A stretch of DNA of 64,000 bases from Sepiola atlantica (taxonomy: Eukaryota > Mollusca > Cephalopoda > Sepiida > Sepiolidae), in the NCBI GenBank assembly GCA_963556195.1, contig CAUVYP010001208.1, positions 2,356,001 to 2,420,000 on the forward strand, written 5' to 3'. Made by a program: the position numbers and the translations under genes. Shown here piece by piece: positions 13,258-26,800 of the stretch (the first letter of the stretch is position 1; each line of letters begins with the position of its first letter). A model generated the notes under the pieces. It searched no databases and was not told the DNA's origin. It saw only the letters and a list, made by a program, of their open reading frames with translations.

Positions 13258-13443
13258 TTAGCGCGTTTTAAAGTTGATATCGCTTTTGTTTATAACTTCC
13301 ACATTTATTCGAATTGTGCAACGAAACTTTGCAGACAGTCGCGGAGACACATTTCCTACTGAAGTACCAAGTTTCAGAAGTGCAGCTCTTGTACTGCCGG
13401 AGATATTTCGATACAAACTGAATACGCAAAACATCAACAAAAT
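13258..13443. repeat. Hybrid monomer from a one-unit deletion
   Basis: The left part, with CGCGGAGACACATTTCC, matches the monomer at 9537. The right part, with GGAGATATTTCGATAC, matches the monomer at 9723. In copy 1 those two are adjacent. A crossover within the common sequence between them, with loss of 187 bp, explains the hybrid. Confidence 0.8.
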
Positions 13444-13815
13444 TTAGCGCGTTTTAAAGTTGATATCGCTTTTGTTTATTACTTCCACATTTATTCCAAT
13501 TGTGCAACGAAACTTTGCAGACAGTCTCGAATAGGCCCTTTCTACTGAAGTACCAAGTTTCAGAAGTGCAGCTCTTGTACTGCCGGAGATATGTCGATAC
13601 AAACTGAATACGCAAAACATCAACAAAATTTAGCGCGTTTTAAAGTAGATATCGCTTTTGTTTATAACTTCCACATTCATTCGAATTGTGCAACGAAACT
13701 TTGCAGACAGTCTCGAATAGGCCTTTTCTACTGAAGTACTAAGTTTCAGAAGTGCAGCTCTTGTATTGCCGGAGATATGTCGATACAAACTGAATACGCA
13801 AAACATCAACAAAAT

Positions 13816-14001
13816 TTAGCGCGTTTTAAAGTTGATATCGCTTTTGTTTATAACTTCCACATTTATTCGAATTGTGTAACGAAACTTTGCAGACAGTCGC
13901 GGAGACACATTTCCTACTTAAGTACCAAGTTTCAGAAGTGCAGCTCTTGTACTGCCGGAGATATGTCATTACAAACTGAATACGCAAAACATCAACAAAA
14001 T
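13816..14001. repeat. Box-P monomer with several private changes
   Basis: This monomer has GTGTAACG, TACTTAAGTACC and GTCATTACAAAC where the consensus has GTGCAACG, TACTGAAGTACC and GTCGATACAAAC. The TTAAG change makes a stop in the minus-strand frame. Confidence 0.88.
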
Positions 14002-15675
14002 TTAGCGCGTTTTGAAGTTGATATCGCTTTTGTGTATAACTTCCACATTTATTCGAATTGTGCAACGAAACTTTGCAGACCGTCTCGAATAAGCCTTTTC
14101 TACTGAAGTACCAAGTTTCAGAATTGCAGCTCTTGTACTGCCGGAGATATGTCGATACAAACTGAATACGCAAAACATCAACAAAATTTAGCGCGTTTTA
14201 AAGTTGATATCGCTTTTGTTTATAACTTCCACATTTATTCGAATTGTGCAACGAAACTTTGCAGACAGTCGCGGAGACACATTTCCTACTGAAGTACCAA
14301 GTTTCAGAAGTGCAGATCTTGTACTGCCGGAGATATGTCGATACAAACTGAATACGCAACACATCAACAAAATTTAGCGCGTTTTAAAGTTGATATCGCT
14401 TTTGTTTATAACTTCCACATTTATTTTAATTGTGCAACGAAACTTTGCAGACAGTCTCGAATAGGCCTTTTCTACTGAAGTACAAAGTTTAAGAAGTGCA
14501 GATCTTGTACTGCCGGAGATATGTCGATACAAACTGAATACGCAAAACATCAACAAAATTTAGCGCGTTTTAAAGTTGATATCGCTTTTGTTTATAACTT
14601 CCACATTTATTCGAATTGTGCAACGAAACTTTGCAGACAGTCGCGGAGACACATTTTCTGCTGAAGTACCAAGTTTCAGAAGTGCAGCTCTTGTACTGCC
14701 GGAGATATGTCGATACAAACTGAATACGCAAAACATACACAAAATTTTGCGCGTTTTAAAGTTGATATCGCTTTTGTTTATAACTTCCACATTTATTCGA
14801 ATTGTGCAACGAAACTTTGCAGACAGTCGCGGAGACACATTTTCTACTGAAGTACCAAGTTTCAGAAGTGCAGCTCTTGTACTGCCGGAGATATGTCGAT
14901 ACAAACTGAATACGCAAAACATCAACAAAATTTAGCGCGTTTTAAAGTTGATATCGCTTTTGTTTATAACTTCCACATTTATTTTAATTGTGCAACGAAA
15001 CTTTGCAGACAGTCTCGAATAGGCCTTTTCTACTGAAGTACTAAGTTTCAGAAGTGCAGCTCTTGTATTGCCGGAGATATGTCGATACAAACTGAATACG
15101 CAAAACATCAACAAAATTTAGCGCGTTTTAAAGTGGATATCGCTTTTGTTTATAACTTCCACATTTATTCGAATTGTGCAACGAAACTTTGCAGACAGTC
15201 GCGGAGACAGATTTTCTACTGAAGTACCAAGTTTCAGAAGTGCAGCTCTTGTACTGCCGGAGATATGTCGATACAAACTGAATACGCAAAACATCAACAA
15301 AATTTAGCGCGTTTTAAAGTTGATATCGCTTTTGTTTATAACTTCCACATTTATTCGAATTGTGCAACGAAACTTTGCAGACAGTCTCGAATGGGCCTTT
15401 TCTACTGAAGTACCAAGTTTCAGAAGTGCAGTTCTTGTACTGCCGAGGATATGTGGATACAAACTGAATACGCAAAACATCAACAAAATTTAGCGCGTTT
15501 TAAAGTGGATATCGATTTTGTTTATAACTTCCACATTTATTCGAATTGTGCAACGAAACTTTGCAGACAGTCGCGGAGACACATTTTCTACTGAAGTACC
15601 ACGTTTCAGAAGTGCAGCTCTTGTACTCCCGGAGATATGTCGATACAAACTGAATACGCAAAACATCAACAAAAT

Positions 15676-18279
15676 TTAGCGCGTTTTAAAGTTGATATCG
15701 CTTTTGTTTATAACTTCCACATTTATTCGAATTGTGCAACGAAACTTTGCAGACAGTCTCGAATAGGCCTTTACTACTGAAGTACCAAGTTTCAGAAGTG
15801 CAGCTCTTGTACTGCCGGAGATATTTCGATACAAACTGAATACGCAAAACATCAACAAAATTTAGCGCGTTTTAAAGTTGATATCGCTTTTGTTTATAAC
15901 TTCCACATTTATTCGAATTGTGCAACGAAACTTTGCAGACAGTCGCGGAGACACATTTTCTACTGAAGTACCAAGTTTCAGAAGTGCAGCTCTTGTACTG
16001 CCGGAGATATGTCGATACAAACTGAATACGCAAAACATCAACAAAATTTAGCGCGTTTTAAAGTTGATATCGCTTTTTTGTATAACTTCCACATTTATTC
16101 GAATTGTGCAACGAAACTTTGCAGACCGTCTCGAATAGGCCTTTTCTACTGAAGTACCAAGTTTCAGAATTGCAGCTCTTGTACTGCCGGAGATATGTCG
16201 ATACAAACTGAATACGCAAAACATCAACAAAGTTTAGCGCGTTTTAAAGTTGATATCGCTTTTGTTTATAACTTCCACATTTATTCGAATTGTGCAACGA
16301 AACTTTGCAGACAGTCGCGGAGACAGATTTTCTACTGAAGTACCAAGTTTCAGAAGTGCAGCTCTTGTACTGCCGGAGATATGTCGATACAAACTGAATA
16401 CGCAAAACATCAACAAAATTAAGCGCGTTTTAAAATTGATATCGCTTTTGTTTATAACTTCCACATTTATTCGAATTGTGCAACGAAACTTTGCAGACAG
16501 TCGCGGTGACACATTTTCCACTGAAGTACCAAGTTTCAGAAGTGCAGCTCTAGTACTGCCGGAGATATGTCGATACAAACTGAATACGCAAAACATCAAC
16601 AAAATTTAGCGCGTTTTAAAGTTGATATCGCTTTTGTTTATAACTTCCACATTTATTCCAATTGTGCAACGAAACTTCGCAGACAGTCTCGAATAGGCCC
16701 TTTCTACTGAAGTACCAAGTTTCAGAAGTGCAGCTCTTGTACTGCCGGAGATATGTCGATACAAACTGAATACGCAAAACATCAACAAAATTTAGCGCGT
16801 TTTAAAGTAGATATCGCTTTTGTTTATAACTTCCACATTCATTCGAATTGTGCAACGAAACTTTGCAGACAGTCTCGAATAGGCCTTTTCTACTGAAGTA
16901 CTAAGTTTCAGAAGTGCAGCTCTTGTATTGCCGGAGATATGTCGATACAAACTGAATACGCAAAACATCAACAAAATTTAGCGCGTTTTAAAGTTGATAT
17001 CGCTTTTGTTTATAACTTCCACATTTATTCGAATTGTGCAACGAAACTTTGCAGACAGTCGCGGAGACACATTTTCTACTGAAGTACCACGTTTCAGAAG
17101 TGCAGCTCTTGTACTCCCGGAGATATGTCGATACAAACTGAATACGCAAAACATCAACAAAATTTAGCGCGTTTTAAAGTTGATATCGCTTTTGTTTATA
17201 ACTTCCACATTTATTCGAATTGTGCAACGAAACTTTGCAGACAGTCTCGAATAGGCCTTTACTACTGAAGTACCAAGTTTCAGAAGTGCAGCTCTTGTAC
17301 TGCCGGAGATATGTCGATACAAACTGAATACGCAAAACATCAACAAAATTTAGCGCATTTTAAAGTTGATATCGCTTTTGTGTATAACTTCCACATTTAT
17401 TCGAATTGTGCAACGAAACTTTGCAGACAGTCGCGGAGACACATTTTCTACTGAAGTACTCAGTTTCAGAAGTGCAGCTCTTGTACTGCCGGAGATATGT
17501 CGATACAAACTGAATACGCAAAACATCAACAAACGTTAGCGCGTTTTAAAGTTGATATCGCTTTTGTGTATAACTTCCACATTTATTCGAATTGTGCAAC
17601 GAAACTTTGCAGACCGTCTCGAATAGGCCTTTTCTACTGAAGTACCAAGTTTCAGAATTGCAGCTCTTGTTATGCCGGAGATATGTCGATACAAACTGAA
17701 TACGCAAAACATCAACAAAATTTAGCGCGTTTTAAAGTTGATATCGCTTTTGTTTATAACTTCCACATTTATTCGAATTGTGCAACGAAACTTTGCAGAC
17801 AGTCGCGTAGACACATGTTCTACTGAAGTACCAAGTTTCAGAAGTGCAGCTCTTGTACTGCCGGAGATATGTCGATACAAACTGAATACGCAAAACATCA
17901 ACAAACTTAAGCGCGTTTTAAAATTGATATCGCTTTTGTTTATAACTTCCACATTTATTCGAATTGTGCAACGAAACTTTGCAGACAGTCGCGGTGACAC
18001 CTTTTCCACTGAAGTACCAAGTTTCAGAAGTGCAGCTCTAGTACTGCCGGAGATATGTCGATACAAACTGAATACGCAAAACATCAACAAAATGTAGCGC
18101 GTTTTAAAGTTGATATCGCTTTTGTTTATAACTTCCACATTTATTCGAATTGTGCAACGAAACTTTGCAGACAGTCTCGAATGGGCCTTTTCTACTGAAA
18201 TACCAAGTTTCAGAAGTGCAGCTCTTGTACTGCCGGAGATATGTCGATACAAACTGAATACGCAAAACATCAACAAAAT
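15676..18279. repeat. 14-mer higher-order repeat, copy 1 (2604 bp)
   Basis: Fourteen monomers contain many private marks: CGCTTTTTTGTATAAC, CAACAAAGTTTAGCG, CGGTGACACATTTTCC, CGAAACTTCGCAG, TACTCAGTTTC, CAAACGTTAGCG, CTTGTTATGCC, GCGTAGACACATGTT, CAAACTTAAGCG and GAAATACC. Every one recurs 2604 bp later. The order begins with a box-Q monomer (CCTTTACTACTG) and ends with a GAATGGGCC monomer followed by the second copy. Confidence 0.93.
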
Positions 18280-20883
18280 TTAGCGCGTTTTAAAGTTGAT
18301 ATCGCTTTTGTTTATAACTTCCACATTTATTCGAATTGTGCAACGAAACTTTGCAGACAGTCTCGAATAGGCCTTTACTACTGAAGTACCAAGTTTCAGA
18401 AGTGCAGCTCTTGTACTGCCGGAGATATTTCGATACAAACTGAATACGCAAAACATCAACAAAATTTAGCGCGTTTTAAAGTTGATATCGCTTTTGTTTA
18501 TAACTTCCACATTTATTCGAATTGTGCAACGAAACTTTGCAGACAGTCGCGGAGACACATTTTCTACTGAAGTACCAAGTTTCAGAAGTGCAGCTCTTGT
18601 ACTGCCGGAGATATGTCGATACAAACTGAATACGCAAAACATCAACAAAATTTAGCGCGTTTTAAAGTTGATATCGCTTTTTTGTATAACTTCCACATTT
18701 ATTCGAATTGTGCAACGAAACTTTGCAGACCGTCTCGAATAGGCCTTTTCTACTGAAGTACCAAGTTTCAGAATTGCAGCTCTTGTACTGCCGGAGATAT
18801 GTCGATACAAACTGAATACGCAAAACATCAACAAAGTTTAGCGCGTTTTAAAGTTGATATCGCTTTTGTTTATAACTTCCACATTTATTCGAATTGTGCA
18901 ACGAAACTTTGCAGACAGTCGCGGAGACAGATTTTCTACTGAAGTACCAAGTTTCAGAAGTGCAGCTCTTGTACTGCCGGAGATATGTCGATACAAACTG
19001 AATACGCAAAACATCAACAAAATTAAGCGCGTTTTAAAATTGATATCGCTTTTGTTTATAACTTCCACATTTATTCGAATTGTGCAACGAAACTTTGCAG
19101 ACAGTCGCGGTGACACATTTTCCACTGAAGTACCAAGTTTCAGAAGTGCAGCTCTAGTACTGCCGGAGATATGTCGATACAAACTGAATACGCAAAACAT
19201 CAACAAAATTTAGCGCGTTTTAAAGTTGATATCGCTTTTGTTTATAACTTCCACATTTATTCCAATTGTGCAACGAAACTTCGCAGACAGTCTCGAATAG
19301 GCCCTTTCTACTGAAGTACCAAGTTTCAGAAGTGCAGCTCTTGTACTGCCGGAGATATGTCGATACAAACTGAATACGCAAAACATCAACAAAATTTAGC
19401 GCGTTTTAAAGTAGATATCGCTTTTGTTTATAACTTCCACATTCATTCGAATTGTGCAACGAAACTTTGCAGACAGTCTCGAATAGGCCTTTTCTACTGA
19501 AGTACTAAGTTTCAGAAGTGCAGCTCTTGTATTGCCGGAGATATGTCGATACAAACTGAATACGCAAAACATCAACAAAATTTAGCGCGTTTTAAAGTTG
19601 ATATCGCTTTTGTTTATAACTTCCACATTTATTCGAATTGTGCAACGAAACTTTGCAGACAGTCGCGGAGACACATTTTCTACTGAAGTACCACGTTTCA
19701 GAAGTGCAGCTCTTGTACTCCCGGAGATATGTCGATACAAACTGAATACGCAAAACATCAACAAAATTTAGCGCGTTTTAAAGTTGATATCGCTTTTGTT
19801 TATAACTTCCACATTTATTCGAATTGTGCAACGAAACTTTGCAGACAGTCTCGAATAGGCCTTTACTACTGAAGTACCAAGTTTCAGAAGTGCAGCTCTT
19901 GTACTGCCGGAGATATGTCGATACAAACTGAATACGCAAAACATCAACAAAATTTAGCGCATTTTAAAGTTGATATCGCTTTTGTGTATAACTTCCACAT
20001 TTATTCGAATTGTGCAACGAAACTTTGCAGACAGTCGCGGAGACACATTTTCTACTGAAGTACTCAGTTTCAGAAGTGCAGCTCTTGTACTGCCGGAGAT
20101 ATGTCGATACAAACTGAATACGCAAAACATCAACAAACGTTAGCGCGTTTTAAAGTTGATATCGCTTTTGTGTATAACTTCCACATTTATTCGAATTGTG
20201 CAACGAAACTTTGCAGACCGTCTCGAATAGGCCTTTTCTACTGAAGTACCAAGTTTCAGAATTGCAGCTCTTGTTATGCCGGAGATATGTCGATACAAAC
20301 TGAATACGCAAAACATCAACAAAATTTAGCGCGTTTTAAAGTTGATATCGCTTTTGTTTATAACTTCCACATTTATTCGAATTGTGCAACGAAACTTTGC
20401 AGACAGTCGCGTAGACACATGTTCTACTGAAGTACCAAGTTTCAGAAGTGCAGCTCTTGTACTGCCGGAGATATGTCGATACAAACTGAATACGCAAAAC
20501 ATCAACAAACTTAAGCGCGTTTTAAAATTGATATCGCTTTTGTTTATAACTTCCACATTTATTCGAATTGTGCAACGAAACTTTGCAGACAGTCGCGGTG
20601 ACACCTTTTCCACTGAAGTACCAAGTTTCAGAAGTGCAGCTCTAGTACTGCCGGAGATATGTCGATACAAACTGAATACGCAAAACATCAACAAAATGTA
20701 GCGCGTTTTAAAGTTGATATCGCTTTTGTTTATAACTTCCACATTTATTCGAATTGTGCAACGAAACTTTGCAGACAGTCTCGAATGGGCCTTTTCTACT
20801 GAAATACCAAGTTTCAGAAGTGCAGCTCTTGTACTGCCGGAGATATGTCGATACAAACTGAATACGCAAAACATCAACAAAAT
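18280..20883. repeat. 14-mer higher-order repeat, copy 2 (2604 bp)
   Basis: This block directly follows copy 1, and I found no base difference between the two on reading. Its last five monomers (19954-20883) also open the first copy of the 41-mer, so the 41-mer duplication arose after, or incorporated, the 14-mer duplication. Confidence 0.93.
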
Positions 20884-23800
20884 TTAGCGCGTTTTAAAGT
20901 TGATATCGCTTTTGTTTATAACTTCCACATTTATTCCAATTGTGCAACGAAACTTTGCAGACAGTCTCGAATAGGCCCTTTCTACTGAAGTACCAAGTTT
21001 CAGAAGTGCAGCTCTTGTACTGCCGGAGATATGTCGATACAAACTGAATACGCAAAACATCAACAAAATTTAGCGCGTTTTAAAGTAGATATCGCTTTTG
21101 TTTATAACTTCCACATTCATTCGAATTGTGCAACGAAACTTTGCAGACAGTCTCGAATAGGCCTTTTCTACTGAAGTACTAAGTTTCAGAAGTGCAGCTC
21201 TTGTATTGCCGGAGATATGTCGATACAAACTGAATACGCAAAACATCAACAAAATTTAGCGCGTTTTAAAGTTGATATCGCTTTTGTTTATAACTTCCAC
21301 ATTTATTCGAATTGTGCAACGAAACTTTGCAGACAGTCGCGGAGACACATTTCCTACTGAAGTACCAAGTTTCAGAAGTGCAGCTCTTGTACTGCCGGAG
21401 ATATGTCGATACAAACTGAATACGCAACACATCAACAAAATTTAGCGCGTTTTAAAGTTGATATCGCTTTTGTTTATAACTTCCACATTTATTCGAATTG
21501 TGCAACGAAACTTTGCAGACAGTCTCGAATGGGCCTTTACTACTGAAGTACCAAGTTTCAGAAGTGCAGCTCTTGTACTGCCGGAGATATGTCGATACAA
21601 ACTGAATACGCAAAACATCAACAAAATTTAGCGCGTTTTAAAGTTGATATCGCTTTTGTTTATAACTTCCACATTTATTCGAATTGTGCAACGAAACTTT
21701 GCAGACAGTCTCGAATGGGCCTTTCTACTGAAGTACTAAGTTTCAGAAGTGCAGCTCTTGTACTGCCGGAGATATGTCGATACCAACTGAATACGCAAAA
21801 CATCAACAAAATTTAGCGCGTTTTAAAGTGGATATCGCTTTTGTTTATAACTTCCACATTTATTCGAATTGTGCAACGAAACTTTGCAGACAGTCGCGGA
21901 GACATATTTCCTACTGAAGTACCAAGTTTCAGAAGTGCAGATCTTGTACTGCCGGAGATATGTCGATACAAACTGAATACGCAAAACATCAACAAAATTT
22001 AGCGCGTTTTAAAGTTGATATCGCTTTTGTTTATAACTTCTACATTTATTCGAATTGTGCAACGAAACTTTGCAGACAGTCGCGGAGACACATTTCCTAC
22101 TGCAGTACCAAGTTTCAGAAGTGCAGCTCTTGTACTGCCGGAGATATGTCGATACAAACTGAATACGCAAAACATCAACAAAATTTAGCGCGTTTTAAAG
22201 TAGATATCGCTTTTGTTTATAACTTCCACATTCATTCGAATTGTGCAACGAAACTTTGCAGACAGTCTCGAATAGGCCTTTTCTACTGAAGTACTAAGTT
22301 TCAGAAGTGCAGCTCTTGTATTGCCGGAGATATGTCGATACAAACTGAATACGCAAAACATCAACAAAATTTAGCGCGTTTTAAAGTTGATATCGCTTTT
22401 GTTTATAACTTCCACATTTATTCGAATTGTGCAACGAAACTTTGCAGACAGTCGCGGAGACACATTTTCTACTGAAGTACCACGTTTCAGAAGTGCAGCT
22501 CTTGTACTCCCGGAGATATGTCGATACAAACTGAATACGCAAAACATCAACAAAATTTAGCGCGTTTTAAAGTTGATATCGCTTTTGTTTATAACTTCCA
22601 CATTTATTCGAATTGTGCAACGAAACTTTGAAGACAGTCTCGAATAGGCCTTTACTACTGAAGTACCAAGTTTCAGAAGTGCAGCTCTTGTACTGCCGGA
22701 GATATGTCGATACAAACTGAATACGCAAAACATCAACAAAATTTAGCGCATTTTAAAGTTGATATCGCTTTTGTTTATAACTTCCACATTTATTCGAATT
22801 GTGCAACGAAACTTTGCAGACAGTCGCGGAGACACATTTTCTACTGAAGTACCAAGTTTCAGAAGTGCAGCTCTTGTACTGCCGGAGATATGTCGATACA
22901 AACTGAATACGCAAAACATCAACAAAATTTAGCGCGTTTTAAAGTTGATATCGCTTTTGTGTATAACTTCCACATTTATTCGAATTGTGCAACGAAACTT
23001 TGCAGACCGTCTCGAATAGGCCTTTTCTACTGAAGTACCAAGTTTCAGAATTGCAGCTCTTGTACTGCCGGAGATATGTCGATACAAACTGAATACGCAA
23101 AACATCAACAAAATTTAGCGCGTTTTAAAGTTGATATCGCTTTTGTTTATAACTTCTACATTTATTCGAATTGTGCAACGAAACTTTGCAAACAGTCGCG
23201 TAGACACATGTTCTACTGAAGTACCAAGTTTCAGAAGTGCAGCTCTTGTACTGCCGGAGATATGTCGATACAAACTGAATACGCAAAACATCAACAAAAT
23301 TAAGCGCGTTTTAAAATTGATATCGCTTTTGTTTATAACTTCCACATTTATTCGAATTGTGCAACGAAACTTTGCAGACAGTCGCGGTGACACCTTTTCC
23401 ACTGAAGTACCAAGTTTCAGAAGTGCAGCTCTAGTACTGTCGGAGATATGTCGATACAAACTGAATACGCAAAACATCAACAAAATGTAGCGCGTTTTAA
23501 AGTTGATATCGCTTTTGTTTATAACTTCCACATTTATTCGAATTGTGCAACGAAACTTTGCAGACAGTCTCGAATGGGCCTTTTCTACTGAAGTACCAAG
23601 TTTCAGAAGTGCAGCTCTTGTACTGCCGGAGATATGTCGATACAAACTGAATACGCAAAACATCAACAAAATTTAGCGCGTTTTAAAGTTGATATCGCTT
23701 TTGTTTATAACTTCCACATTTATTCCAATTGTGCCACGAAACTTTGCAGACAGTCTCGAATAGGCCCTTTCTACTGAAGTACCAAGTTTCAGAAGTGCAG

Positions 23801-26800
23801 CTCTTGTACTGCCGGAGATATGTCGATACAAACTGAATACGCAAAACATCAACAAAAGTTAGCGCGTTTTAAAGTAGATATCGCTTTTGTTTATAACTTC
23901 CACATTCATTCGAATTGTGCAACGAAACTTTGCAGACAGTCTCGAATAGAGCTTTTCTACTGAAGTACTAAGTTTCAGAAGTGCAGCTCTTGTATTGCCG
24001 GAGATATGTCGATACAAACTGAATACGCAAAACATCAACAAAATTTAGCGCGTTTTAAAGTTGATATCGCTTTTGTTTATAACTTCCACATTTATTCGAA
24101 TTGTGCAACGAAACTTTGCAGACAGTCGCGGAGACACATTTCCTACTGAAGTACCAAGTTTCAGAAGTGCAGCTCTTGTACTGCCGGAGATATGTCGATA
24201 CAAACTGAATACGCAAAACATCAACAAAATTTAGCGCGTTTTAAAGTTGATATCGCTTTTGTTTATAACTTCCACATTTATTCGAATTGTGCAACGAAAC
24301 TTTGCAGACAGTCTCGAATGGGCCTTTTCTACTGAAGTACCAAGTTTCAGAAGTGCAGCTCTTGTACTGCCGGAGATATGTCGATACCAACTGAATACGC
24401 AAAACATCAACAAAATTTAGCGCGTTTTAAAGTTGATATCGCTTTTGTTTATAACTTCCACATTTATTCGAATTGTGCAACGAAACTTTGCAGACAGTCG
24501 CGGAGACATATTTCCTACTGAAGTACCAAGTTTCAGAAGTGCAGATCTTGTACTGCCGGAGATATGTCGATACAAACTGAATACGCAAAACATCAACAAA
24601 ATTTAGCGCGTTTTAAAGTTGATATCGCTTTTGTTTATAACTTCTACATTTATTCGAATTGTGTAACGAAACTTTGCAGACAGTCGCGGAGACACATTTC
24701 CTACTGAAGTACCAAGTTTCAGAAGTGCAGCTCTTGTACTGCCGGGGATATGTCGATACAAACTGAATACGCAAAACATCAACAAAATTTAGCGCGTTTT
24801 AAAGTTGATATCGCTTTTGTTTATAACTTCCACATTTATTCGAATTGTGCAACGAAACTTTGCAGACAGTCGCGGAGACACATTTTCTACTGAAGTACCA
24901 AGTTTCAGAAGTGCAGCTCTTGTACTGCCGGAGATATGTCGATACAAACTGAATACGCAAAACATACACAAAATTTAGCGCGTTTTAAAGTTGATATCGC
25001 TTTTGTTTATAACTTCCACATTTATTCGAATTGTGCAACGAAACTTTGCAGACAGTCGCGGAGACACATTTTCTACTGAAGTACCAAGTTTCAGAATTGC
25101 AGCTCTTGTACTGCCGGAGATATGTCGATACAAACTGAATACGCAAAACATCAACAAAATTTAGCGCGTTTTAAAGTTGATATCGCTTTTGTTTATAACT
25201 TCCACATTTATTCGAATTGTGCAACGAAACTTTGCAGACAGTCTCGAATAGGCCCTTTCTACTGAAGTACCAAGTTTCAGAAGTGCAGCTCTTGTACTGC
25301 CGGAGATATGTCGATACAGACTGAATACGCAAAACATCAACAAAATTTAGCGCGTTTTAAAGTTGATATCGCTTTTGTTTATAACTTCCACATTTATTCG
25401 AATTGTGCAACGAAACTTTGCAGACAGTCTCGAATAGGCCTTTTCTACTGAAGTACTAAGTTTCAGAAGTGCAGCTCTTGTATGGCCGGAGATATGTCGA
25501 TACAAACTGAATACGCAAAACATCAACAAAATTTAGCGCGTTTTAAAGTTGATATCGCTTTTGTTTATAACTTCCACATTTATTCGAATTGTGCAACGAA
25601 ACTTTGCAGACAGTCGCGGGGACACATTTTCTACTGAAGTACATCGTTTCAGAAGTGCAGCTCTTGTACTGCCGGAGATATGTCGATACAAACTGAATAC
25701 GCAAAACATCAACAAAATTTAGCGCGTTTTAAAGTTGATATCGCTTTTGTTTATAACTTCCACATTTATTCGAATTGTGCAACGAAACTTTGCAGACAGT
25801 CGCGGAGACACATTTACTACTGAAGTACCAAGTTTAAGAAGTGCAGATCTTGTACTGCCGGAGATATGTCGATACAAACTGAATACGCAAAACATCAACA
25901 AAATTTAGCGCGTTTTAAAGTTGATATCGCTTTTGTTTATAACTTCCACATTTATTCGAATTGTGCAACGAAACTTTGCAGACAGTCGCGGAGACACATT
26001 TTCTACTGAAGTACCAAGTTTCAGAAGTGCAGCTCTTGTACTGCCGGAGATATGTCGATACAAACTGAATACGCAAAACATACACAAAATTTTGCGCGTT
26101 TTACAGTTGATACCGCTTTTGTTTATAACTTCCACATTTATTCGAATTGTGCAACGAAACTTTGCAGACAGTCGCGGAGACACATTTTCTACTGAAGTAC
26201 CAAGTTTCAGAAGTGCAGCTCTTGTACTGCCGGAGATATGTCGATACAAACTTAATACGCAAAACATCAACAAAATTTAGCGCGTTTTAAAGTTGATATC
26301 GCTTTTGTTTATAACTTCCACATTTATTCGAATTGTGCCACGAAACTTTGCAGACAGTCTCGAATAGGCCCTTTCTACTGAAGTACCAAGTTTCAGAAGT
26401 GCAGCTCTTGTACTGCCGGAGATATGTCGATACAAACTGAATACGCAAAACATCAACAAAATTTAGCGCGTTTTAAAGTTGATATCGCTTTTGTTTATAA
26501 CTTCCACATTTATTTTATTTGTGCAACGAAACTTTGCAGACAGTCTCGAATAGGCCTTTTCTACTGAAGTACTAAGTTTCAGAAGTGCAGCTCTTGTATT
26601 GCCGGAGATATGTCGATACAAACTGAATACGCAAAACATCAACAAAATTTAGCGCGTTTTAAAGTTGATATCGCTTTTGTTTATAACTTCCACATTTATT
26701 CGAATTGTGCAACGAAACTTTGCAGACAGTCGCGGAGACAGATTTTCTACTGAAGTACCAAGTTTCAGAAGTGCAGCTCTTGTACTGCCGGATATATGTC

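Larger units (their letters stand above)
12886..16047. repeat. Long higher-order unit, copy 2 (17 monomers, 3162 bp)
   Basis: This block repeats the order of 9165-12699 with two one-monomer deletions. One is marked by the hybrid monomer at 13258; the other removed the counterpart of 11398. Its last two monomers (15676 and 15862) also begin the first copy of the 14-mer, so the higher-order units are nested. Confidence 0.82.

Noticed and set aside
15676..20883. Assembly artefact as the explanation of the apparently identical 2604-bp copies
   Set aside because: It cannot be excluded from sequence alone. However, the second copy continues into the 41-mer with its own neighbours, and similar duplications with real differences occur nearby, so a true duplication is the simpler reading.
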